Assembly: GCA_021736615.1 (NCBI GenBank)
Contig: JAIPFN010000249.1
Location: 1 to 8,771 of the forward strand
DNA from: Phycisphaerae bacterium
Lineage (GTDB): Bacteria > Planctomycetota > Phycisphaerae > Sedimentisphaerales > Anaerohalosphaeraceae
Direction: 5' to 3'
Length of the DNA: 8,771 bases
Part shown: positions 1-4,474 of the stretch, piece by piece
Layout: the number at the start of each line of letters is the position of its first letter
Position numbering within the stretch: position 1 is the stretch's first letter
Program-made: the position numbers and the translations under genes
Notes under the pieces: generated by a model
The model's database searches: none
Told to the model about the DNA's origin: nothing
Seen by the model: the letters and a program-made list of their open reading frames with translations, nothing else

Positions 1-724
1 CGTTAAGATGCTCGACAAAAGCTTTCAGACCGTCTTCGTAATGATAATTTTCATTCTTATCCGAACGGTCGTCGATGAAAGTAATATTCACACCGGCGTT
101 AAGATACGCGAGTTCGCGTATGCGTTTTTGAAGAGTATCAAAATCAAAATCAACCGTACTGAATATCTGGTCGTCCGGGAGAAAAGTAATCCGCGTACCA
201 TGCTTTGCCGAAGGCCCGATTACCTTAACCGGTCCTTGCGCGTCACCACGCCTGCATTCAAAATGAAAATGCTGACCGTTGCGCCAAACATCGGCCTCAA
301 GCTGTTCGCTCAAAGCGTTAACGACACTTACGCCAACCCCGTGCAATCCGCCCGAAACCTTGTAAGCCTTATCGTCAAACTTACCGCCGGCGTGCAGGAT
401 CGTAAGCACAACTTCCAAAGCGCTCTTTCCCGTCTCTTCGTGAATTTCTGTAGGAATACCAACGCCGTTATCTTCGACCGAGCAGCTGCCGTCAAGATGA
501 ATATGAACCGTGATCTGATTGCAGCGGCCGGCAAGAGCCTCGTCAATCGAGTTATCAAGCACCTCATATACGAGATGATGCAGTCCGCCCGACTGACAGT
601 TACCGATATACATATCAGGACGTTTACGAACCGCTTCAAGGCCTTCAAGCACCTTGATATTACTGGCATCATAAGACCGCTCGTCTTCTGTGCTTTCAAA
701 CTTTTCTTCTATATTTTCAGCCAT
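1..724 (-). CDS. gyrB: DNA gyrase subunit B, N-terminal part (cut by left edge)
   Basis: This is the ATPase subunit of DNA gyrase, which with GyrA introduces negative supercoils ahead of forks and at the origin. About 241 N-terminal residues are visible, covering most of the GHKL ATPase domain. Landmarks read in order are VLEGLEAVRKRPDMYIG, LHHLVYEVLDNSIDEALAG with the Mg-binding Asn and catalytic-region Glu, EDNGVGIP, LHAGGKFDDKAYKVSGG and LHGVGVSVVNALS (ATP lid). Two ATGs lie in tandem (725-727 and 722-724). The second is chosen because AGAGG at 729-733 is only 1 nt from the first but 4 nt from the second. Two positions are odd: Asp replaces the usual Gly/Ala in RP-x-MYIG, and Val replaces the usual Arg in DNGRGIP (Arg76 of E. 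coli). The Arg equivalent to E. coli Arg136 seems to be kept (VWRNG). It is the last gene of the dnaN-dciA-gyrB series. The identity is secure; only the exact start is open. Confidence 0.97.
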   Translation of the reverse strand, partial: MAENIEEKFESTEDERSYDASNIKVLEGLEAVRKRPDMYIGNCQSGGLHHLVYEVLDNSIDEALAGRCNQITVHIHLDGSCSVEDNGVGIPTEIHEETGKSALEVVLTILHAGGKFDDKAYKVSGGLHGVGVSVVNALSEQLEADVWRNGQHFHFECRRGDAQGPVKVIGPSAKHGTRITFLPDDQIFSTVDFDFDTLQKRIRELAYLNAGVNITFIDDRSDKNENYHYEDGLKAFVEHLN

Positions 725-741
725 CATACCTCTAAGAATTT

Positions 742-750
742 ATTATATCA
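742..750 (-). promoter_or_regulatory. candidate extended -10 promoter of gyrB
   Basis: On the minus strand TGATATAAT (750 to 742) matches an extended -10 element (TGN-TATAAT). It would start transcription near 735, leaving a very short leader that just holds the AGAGG ribosome site. No good -35 is present, because that region is occupied by the GC palindrome at 753-765. The flanks are AT-rich, so a chance match is possible. Confidence 0.35.
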
Positions 751-752
751 TA

Positions 753-765
753 CCGCCAATGGCGG
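753..765. repeat. CCGCC-AAT-GGCGG palindrome upstream of gyrB
   Basis: This is a perfect 5-bp GC-only inverted repeat with a 3-nt centre in an AT-rich gap between dciA and gyrB. It falls where the -35 region of the candidate gyrB promoter would lie. It could be an operator, or an RNA hairpin in a dciA read-through transcript. On the minus strand no T-run follows it, so it is a poor terminator. Confidence 0.5.
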
Positions 766-780
766 ATTCTTTTCTATTAT

Positions 781-803
781 TTTTCTTTCATGCCCTTCAT
801 GGT
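781..803 (-). repeat. ACCATGAAG-type dispersed repeat, copy 1
   Basis: On the minus strand this reads ACCATGAAG, GGC, ATGAAAGAAAA, a degenerate tandem of the CATGAAG word. A near-identical stretch occurs at 7057-7078 beyond lepA, differing by one substitution and one single-base indel. Both copies are intergenic and just downstream of a minus-strand gene. I read them as members of a dispersed non-coding repeat family. Confidence 0.5.
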
Positions 804-832
804 AAATACATCGCCCGACAAATACATTATGA

Positions 833-1189
833 CTATTCGCCTTTAGCGACCAGCTTGATCCTTTTGATCTTACCTCTGCCGCAAATGTCGCGAAGATGCT
901 CGACAAGTTCATTGCTCATCAAACGCATCTCATGCAAATAAGCGCCCGAGTCGACTTCGACTTCTATCACCCCGCCTTCGATCTTTTTTATATTACAATG
1001 ACCGAGCATATCTTCCGCCAAAAGCCCCTGCCAGGCATCAACGATTTTTGCACTCTGCTCAAGCCGCCGAAGATTGAGCCCGAGATACTTTCGACCGCTG
1101 TCAGCTATACTGCTGGTCGTCTCTTGCCGCCGCCTCTGCCAACTAACCGCACCGGCAAGAAGCTCATCTTCATTAACATACTTATCCAT
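833..1189 (-). CDS. dciA: DUF721 protein, DciA-type replicative helicase loader
   Basis: The 118-residue protein matches the DUF721/DciA pattern. A conserved Trp (W53 in IVDAWQGLLAED) is followed by a region alternating Gly-Val-Ile-Glu-Val-Glu-Val (about 72-80), a basic-acidic helix (LHEMRLMSNELVEHLRDI, 85-102) and a closing strand KIKRIKLV (107-114). In known members this is the KH-like domain. DciA is the DnaB-helicase loader or activator of bacteria that lack DnaC/DnaI. The N-terminal ~40 residues are Arg/Gln-rich and not recognisable. The gene lies 50 nt after dnaN and ahead of gyrB, the position DUF721 genes hold in several phyla (for example between recF and gyrB in mycobacteria), which supports the call. 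The ATG at 1187-1189 has no clear Shine-Dalgarno. The frame is open further upstream through the palindrome at 1208-1224 but offers no convincing start, so expression may depend on the dnaN transcript. Confidence 0.85.
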   Translation of the reverse strand: MDKYVNEDELLAGAVSWQRRRQETTSSIADSGRKYLGLNLRRLEQSAKIVDAWQGLLAEDMLGHCNIKKIEGGVIEVEVDSGAYLHEMRLMSNELVEHLRDICGRGKIKRIKLVAKGE

Positions 1190-1202
1190 CGAATTGCCGT
1201 TC

Positions 1203-1224
1203 GTACCGCCGGCATCCTGCCGGC
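1203..1224. repeat. GCCGGCA-TCC-TGCCGGC hairpin (dispersed palindrome, copy A)
   Basis: In the 50-nt gap between dnaN and dciA lies a perfect 7-bp stem (1208-1214 with 1218-1224) closed by a TCC triloop and preceded by GTACC. The layout GTA-n-CG...GGC-w-TCC-w-GCC recurs at 6948-6968 with a compensatory A-T to T-A swap, so both look like one repetitive palindrome family. Inside the dnaN-dciA transcript it could affect mRNA stability or dciA translation. Confidence 0.65.
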
Positions 1225-1239
1225 TTTTACAATAATCAT

Positions 1240-2343
1240 TTACAAATTGACAGGCATGACGATGTAGATAAAATCATCGCCGCTCTTGATAACTCCGGGT
1301 CTTTCCGGATCCCCAACTTCCAGCACAAAATCGTCTGCCTTAATCACTCGCAGCACGTCAACCAGAAACTGTGGATTAAACCCGACATCCATAGGCTTGC
1401 CCTTGTACTCGACAGCCATCTCGATCTGGGCATCGCCGGTCTCGGGTGCCCTGCTCGAAAATATCAGCTTATCAGCGCTAAGACTAAGCTTGATCCCTTT
1501 GCTGTCTTCATTGGCGAGAAGCGACGCACGTCGAACCGCGCTTAGTGTCTGGTCAGTCCGCAGCACCACCCGGTTGTCGTAGTCTTCGGGAATTATATCC
1601 TGGTATTTCGGAAAATTACCTTCAACAAGATTAGAGCTAATCACTACCTGCCCGCAGGAAAGAACGATCTGGTTATCGACAAACCGAATTCCAACGCTTG
1701 CATCTTTTGCTCCGCCGACCCGGTCAAGCAGAGTCATCGTTTTTGTCGGTACGATAATGCGGCCTTCGGGAAGTTTTCCCGTCGCCGAAGAATCCAGCCG
1801 AACAACACTCTTAGCAAGCCGCCGCCCGTCGGTTGCGACCATGTACATTTTCTTATCGTCGACTTCCCACAGGATTCCGTTAAGTGCATACCGCGTACTT
1901 TCTTTCGCCGCGGCAAACACACTCGTCTCAATACCCTTTTGCAGTTTGCCAAGAGAAATCTCAAATTCAGCTTTTTCACCGGGCCCCGGAACCGCCGGAA
2001 ACTGACTGACGTCATGGCCATAAATGGTAAAGTGGCTGTCGGCGCCTTTGATAGTGATCGTCGAGTCAACCGATTCAATCTCTATCACTTCGTCGATACT
2101 CTCGCGAATGATCGAAGCAAGCTTATCGGCAGGCAGGACAATATCGCCGGGATCGTCGATCTCGACTTGTAATATCTGGATATTGATCCCGACCTCAAGG
2201 TCAGTGGCGCAAATTGTAACCGCGTCAACTTCAGACGTGATACGAAGACATTGAAGAATTGGCTTAGGTGTCCTAGCCGGTACGACACTGGTAACAAGAC
2301 CGAGTGCCTCTTGAAGTGCTTCCCTGTTAAATTTAATTTTCAT
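1240..2343 (-). CDS. dnaN: DNA polymerase III beta sliding clamp
   Basis: DnaN forms the dimeric ring that tethers DNA polymerase III and other DNA enzymes to the template. The 367-residue length is normal for the three-domain clamp. Diagnostic stretches include SVVPARTPKPILQ (19-31), ATDLEVGI (46-53), ESTRYALNGILWE (148-160), ATDGRRLA (170-177, peptide-binding pocket), NLVEGNFPKYQDIIP (238-252), FNPQFLVDVL (322-331) and the C-terminal YIVMPVNL. The usual C-terminal MPMRL is here MPVNL, so the Arg is replaced by Asn. The start is firm: GGAG lies 5 nt before the ATG. It heads the dnaN-dciA-gyrB set. Upstream there is no dnaA but a sulfatase gene on the same strand. I see no clean sigma-70 promoter in the 174-nt upstream gap, only TTGACT near 2396-2401 and an AT-rich TATATT near 2356-2361 at poor mutual spacing. 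Confidence 0.98.
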   Translation of the reverse strand: MKIKFNREALQEALGLVTSVVPARTPKPILQCLRITSEVDAVTICATDLEVGINIQILQVEIDDPGDIVLPADKLASIIRESIDEVIEIESVDSTITIKGADSHFTIYGHDVSQFPAVPGPGEKAEFEISLGKLQKGIETSVFAAAKESTRYALNGILWEVDDKKMYMVATDGRRLAKSVVRLDSSATGKLPEGRIIVPTKTMTLLDRVGGAKDASVGIRFVDNQIVLSCGQVVISSNLVEGNFPKYQDIIPEDYDNRVVLRTDQTLSAVRRASLLANEDSKGIKLSLSADKLIFSSRAPETGDAQIEMAVEYKGKPMDVGFNPQFLVDVLRVIKADDFVLEVGDPERPGVIKSGDDFIYIVMPVNL

Positions 2344-2423
2344 ATCAACTCCGTTAATATATACAGATTTTCAACCGTATAATTTAACCGATAACAGTCA
2401 ATAAGAAAAGAACAATGATACCC

Positions 2424-2457
2424 AAAAAACAATATTTTTTTCTAAATAGAAAATATT
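2424..2457 (-). terminator. weak AT-hairpin terminator after the sulfatase
   Basis: On the minus strand AATATTTTCTA (2457-2447) can pair with TAGAAAAAAATATT (2444-2431), with three bulged A residues. A GTTTTTT tract at 2430-2424 follows. The stem is pure A/T apart from one pair, so it would be weak. It is the only terminator-like structure between the sulfatase stop and dnaN. Confidence 0.3.
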
Positions 2458-2517
2458 TCCGAGAGACTATATTTCCCCACGGCCAGTCCTGATATCACAA
2501 TATTTTGAACTGCAAAA

Positions 2518-3936
2518 CTATTTCGGGCCATCGAGAGGATAAAACTTGTTTCTGTGTGCCTCTGCAAGGGATTTCATCCGGGCCAGCACTTCCGGGTGCT
2601 CGTCTTTCACATCGGTGGTTTCGTACGGGTCGTTTTCCATATCAAACAGCGATAAACCAATCTTTATTTGCTCGTATTGGCCGTACATACCGTCCATGCC
2701 GGCCTTAACCAGCGTTCTGTAACTGTGAGGAATATGCAGTTTCCACCTGCCGTCGCCGCTTATGATACCTTCAAACTTGCTTCCCGTCGAAAAAGCATAG
2801 TACTCGTGAGGATTTTTCGCATCCTGTTTACCTGTGATTATATCCCACACATCCCTGCCGTCAACAGGATTGTCACCCATTTTACCCCCTGTCAGGCCCG
2901 CGAGCGTCGGCATAAGGTCAACCGTACTGAACATCTTGCTGCTCGACGCACCCGCCGGAACCTTTCCGGGATACCTGATAATGCACGCACTCCTAACTCC
3001 CCCGTCAAAACTGGTGCCTTTGGCCTCCCTGAAAGGCGTTTTACCTGCATGATTGCCGTAAGATACCCACGGCCCGTTATCGCTGGTGAAGATCAAGACC
3101 GTATCATCGCCAATTCCGCAATCGCCGAGCGCTTTTGTGATCTGCCCGACCGACCAGTCGATCTCCAGCATTACATCACCGTAAAGGCCGGCACCGGATT
3201 TCCCGGCAAACTTTTCGCTCACAAACAGCGGAACATGCGGCATCGAGTGGGGAACATACAAAAAGAAGGGGTTTTCTTTGTTTCGCTTGATAAAATCCAC
3301 CGCTTTTTCTGTGTACCAGGTCGTGAGCATTGCCTGCTCCTTTTTGCCGACCCGCTCGATCTTTAGTTTGCCGTTTTCGAAATACTGCAGCGGGTATTTG
3401 CCCCAGTGTTTCGGGTTCTCAGGGTGAAATTCCCACATATCGTTGGAATAAAGCAGCCCGCACGACTCATCAAACCCCCTGTCCCAGGGCCGCCGCCCGT
3501 CCTTATCGCCGATATGCCACTTGCCGAAAACAGCTGTCCTGTACCCGTTGGATTTGAATACTTCGGACATTATTTTAAATTTCGGATCCAGCCCGGCGCC
3601 GTTGGGCCCGTGCGCACCAAAAACTTTGGTCCTGCCCGGAAAACACCCGCTAAGCAGTGCCGCCCTCGATGCCGAGCAAACAGCCTGGGGTACGTAGAAG
3701 TTATTAAAACGACAACCTTCTTCGGCAAGTTTGCTTACATGTGGAGTTTTATATTCTGGAATGCCGAAAGGTGCAAAATCCGCCCATCCGGAATCATCCA
3801 GGAAGATCAGCACAATATTGGGCTTTTTGCTTTCGGCAAAAGCCATGTTGTTTGCCCGCCCGCCAAGCATTACTGAACACACAGCTAGCATCACAACCAA
3901 TTTCAAAAGTTCACACCTGCTTCGAATAAGTTTCAT
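2518..3936 (-). CDS. secreted formylglycine-dependent sulfatase (arylsulfatase type)
   Basis: This is an alkaline-phosphatase-fold sulfatase that hydrolyses sulfate esters, probably of polysaccharides or glycans outside the cytoplasm. With the ATG at 3934-3936 the protein has 472 residues. A signal peptide is clear: a basic start (KLIRSR), a hydrophobic core at about 11-27 and an AFA cleavage site after residue 34. Active-site elements are D47-D48 in IFLDDSGWAD (metal), C87-S-A-S-R91 (the Cys matured to formylglycine), GKWHIG (137-142), H230 in PHSMPHVP, SDNGPW (285-290, metal Asp/Asn) and FREAKGT (302-308). The motif is CSASR rather than canonical CxPSR, a variant that occurs in the family. 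The ATG at 3936 is preferred over one at 3960 because GGAGAGCGG sits just before it and none precedes the longer form. Maturation needs a formylglycine-generating enzyme not seen here. The substrate is unknown. It lies between the presumed origin and dnaN, with no functional link to either. Confidence 0.93.
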   Translation of the reverse strand: MKLIRSRCELLKLVVMLAVCSVMLGGRANNMAFAESKKPNIVLIFLDDSGWADFAPFGIPEYKTPHVSKLAEEGCRFNNFYVPQAVCSASRAALLSGCFPGRTKVFGAHGPNGAGLDPKFKIMSEVFKSNGYRTAVFGKWHIGDKDGRRPWDRGFDESCGLLYSNDMWEFHPENPKHWGKYPLQYFENGKLKIERVGKKEQAMLTTWYTEKAVDFIKRNKENPFFLYVPHSMPHVPLFVSEKFAGKSGAGLYGDVMLEIDWSVGQITKALGDCGIGDDTVLIFTSDNGPWVSYGNHAGKTPFREAKGTSFDGGVRSACIIRYPGKVPAGASSSKMFSTVDLMPTLAGLTGGKMGDNPVDGRDVWDIITGKQDAKNPHEYYAFSTGSKFEGIISGDGRWKLHIPHSYRTLVKAGMDGMYGQYEQIKIGLSLFDMENDPYETTDVKDEHPEVLARMKSLAEAHRNKFYPLDGPK

Positions 3937-3969
3937 AATACCGCTCTCCATGAAGAACATTACAAAGGC

Positions 3970-3997
3970 ATTATAGTTTTGAAAAAAGACCTCGCAA
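3970..3997 (-). promoter_or_regulatory. sigma-70-like promoter of the sulfatase gene
   Basis: On the minus strand TTGCGA (3997-3992, 4 of 6 to TTGACA) is followed after 16 nt by a perfect TATAAT (3975-3970). Transcription would start about 7 nt further on, near 3963, leaving a leader of about 27 nt before the ATG at 3936. It is the best-looking promoter in the window and lies beside the presumed origin. Confidence 0.6.
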
Positions 3998-4052
3998 GCA
4001 AATAATCCTTCACGAAGGTCAACGGCCTGTTTACAGGGTTTTGTTCACACCC

Positions 4053-4088
4053 TATATTATTATTAATTTAATAATATATTAATTATTA
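4053..4088. other. A/T-only tract, candidate DNA unwinding element
   Basis: Thirty-six consecutive positions contain only A or T, including an 8-bp-arm palindrome centred on 4067. It is flanked on the left by a 7-of-9 DnaA box (4041-4049) and on the right by the TAG array. This is the arrangement expected of a duplex-unwinding element at a bacterial origin. Confidence 0.6.
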
Positions 4089-4105
4089 GTAGTAGTAATA
4101 GGGGC
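4087..4105 (+). promoter_or_regulatory. DnaA-trio-like array with GC cluster
   Basis: Five in-register triplets read TAG TAG TAG TAA TAG on the plus strand (4087-4101), followed by GGGC (to 4105). DnaA-trios, described at the Bacillus subtilis origin, are repeats of 3'-(G/A)A(T/A)-5' on one strand that guide DnaA onto single-stranded DNA; TAG and TAA read 5' to 3' fit this. They lie between the unwinding element and a GC-rich patch, as here. A caveat is that the nearest perfect DnaA box is about 90 nt away rather than adjacent. Confidence 0.5.
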
Positions 4106-4190
4106 AGTGAAATTGTTCGATTTCAATACTGATAAGGAGGTAAATCCATAAGAGAAAACACTTTAGACAGAAAAAAGAACCCAAGAATCC

Positions 4191-4199
4191 TGTGGATAA
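4191..4199 (-). promoter_or_regulatory. perfect DnaA box 1
   Basis: The plus strand reads TGTGGATAA, so TTATCCACA is on the minus strand. The tandem word TGTGAAACA follows 2 nt later. The box is the core of the left arm (4186-4206) of a near-perfect 21-nt inverted repeat. Confidence 0.75.
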
Positions 4200-4313
4200 C
4201 CTGTGAAACACCATTGTGCCAACTGTAAGTAAATACCGCAATACGCTTATCAATATTGAGAACCAACATTTCTCGAAGATACCCCTAACACTGCCCACAC
4301 AATTAATCACAGC

Positions 4314-4322
4314 TTATCCACA
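4314..4322 (+). promoter_or_regulatory. perfect DnaA box 2
   Basis: TTATCCACA is on the plus strand, preceded in the same orientation by TTAATCACA (4303-4311) at 11-nt pitch. It forms the core of the right arm (4307-4327) of the inverted repeat whose left arm holds box 1. Confidence 0.75.
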
Positions 4323-4352
4323 GGATTAATTACAAGGCTAGCCTACCTATTT

Positions 4353-4388
4353 TACCGAAACGACCCTTCGTACCGAAACGACCCTTCG
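4353..4388. repeat. 18-bp tandem repeat, two exact units
   Basis: TACCGAAACGACCCTTCG occurs twice head to tail without a gap (4353-4370 and 4371-4388), directly right of the DnaA-box region. No coding frame uses it. It may be a protein-binding direct repeat or a simple tandem duplication. Confidence 0.9.
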
Positions 4389-4396
4389 GGTCTTTT
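4380..4396 (+). terminator. short hairpin GACCC-TTC-GGGTC with TTTT
   Basis: A 5-bp GC-rich stem (4380-4384 with 4388-4392) with a TTC loop is followed on the plus strand by TTTT. No plus-strand gene leads into it. On the minus strand, where the ABC-F transcript would arrive, the stem lacks a T-run. It is at best a weak terminator or part of the repeat structure around it. Confidence 0.25.
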
Positions 4397-4412
4397 CTGG
4401 GGTCTTTTCTGG
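4389..4412. repeat. 12-bp tandem repeat, two exact units
   Basis: GGTCTTTTCTGG occurs twice in direct succession (4389-4400 and 4401-4412) and is followed by GGG. It abuts the 18-bp tandem repeat, so 60 nt of continuous repeat structure lie between the presumed origin and the ABC-F gene end. Confidence 0.85.
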
Positions 4413-4474
4413 GGGTTTAGGCAAGTAGGTGGCCGAAATCCCTGTTTATGCTCTCATAAAAGCCGCTTTACACC

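Larger units (their letters stand above)
4021..4330. other. oriC: candidate chromosomal replication origin (oriC)
   Basis: This non-coding stretch carries two perfect TTATCCACA DnaA boxes (4191-4199 minus, 4314-4322 plus). It also has 7-of-9 matches TTGTTCACA (4041-4049 plus), TTAATCACA (4303-4311 plus) and TTATCAATA (4247-4255 plus), and a 6-of-9 match TGTGAAACA (4202-4210 minus). A 36-nt run of only A/T (4053-4088) contains the palindrome ATTATTAA-T-TTAATAAT (4059-4075) and would suit the unwinding element. Next to it is a TAG trinucleotide array followed by GGGGC. CCTGT-TT-ACAGG (4026-4037) forms a small dyad at the left edge. dnaN, dciA and gyrB are close by, as is common near origins. 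Together this supports oriC well, although the functional assignment is inferred. No credible ORF lies in 3961-4474. Confidence 0.75.

Noticed and set aside
8..805. Long plus-strand open frame of 265 codons at the left edge
   Set aside because: It is the antisense of gyrB, whose minus-strand frame gives an unmistakable gyrase ATPase domain. The plus-strand translation shows no family pattern.
2344..2517. Gap upstream of dnaN considered as an alternative origin
   Set aside because: It is AT-rich, but I find no DnaA box within two mismatches and no box cluster, unlike 4021-4330.
2668..3366. 232-codon plus-strand frame opposite the sulfatase
   Set aside because: The minus strand encodes all sulfatase motifs in order with a signal peptide and start signals. 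The opposite frame is a shadow without recognisable features.
3937..3960. Upstream in-frame ATG that would lengthen the sulfatase by 8 residues
   Set aside because: It has no ribosome site, whereas GGAGAGCGG sits before the inner ATG at 3936 and the inner start gives a cleaner signal peptide.
4134..4141. Perfect Shine-Dalgarno AAGGAGGT on the plus strand
   Set aside because: No ATG, GTG or TTG with a credible reading frame lies within a useful distance. It is probably chance or part of origin protein-binding DNA.
4086..4310. 74-codon minus-strand frame inside the origin region
   Set aside because: It starts with GTG without a ribosome site, overlaps the TAG array and one DnaA box, and its product is an unstructured Cys/Phe/Tyr-rich string, as expected from chance translation of AT-rich DNA.
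4445..4460. TTTATG-CTCT-CATAAA dyad just after the ABC-F stop
   Set aside because: The stem is six mostly A/T pairs and no T-run follows on the minus strand, so it does not support a terminator call.
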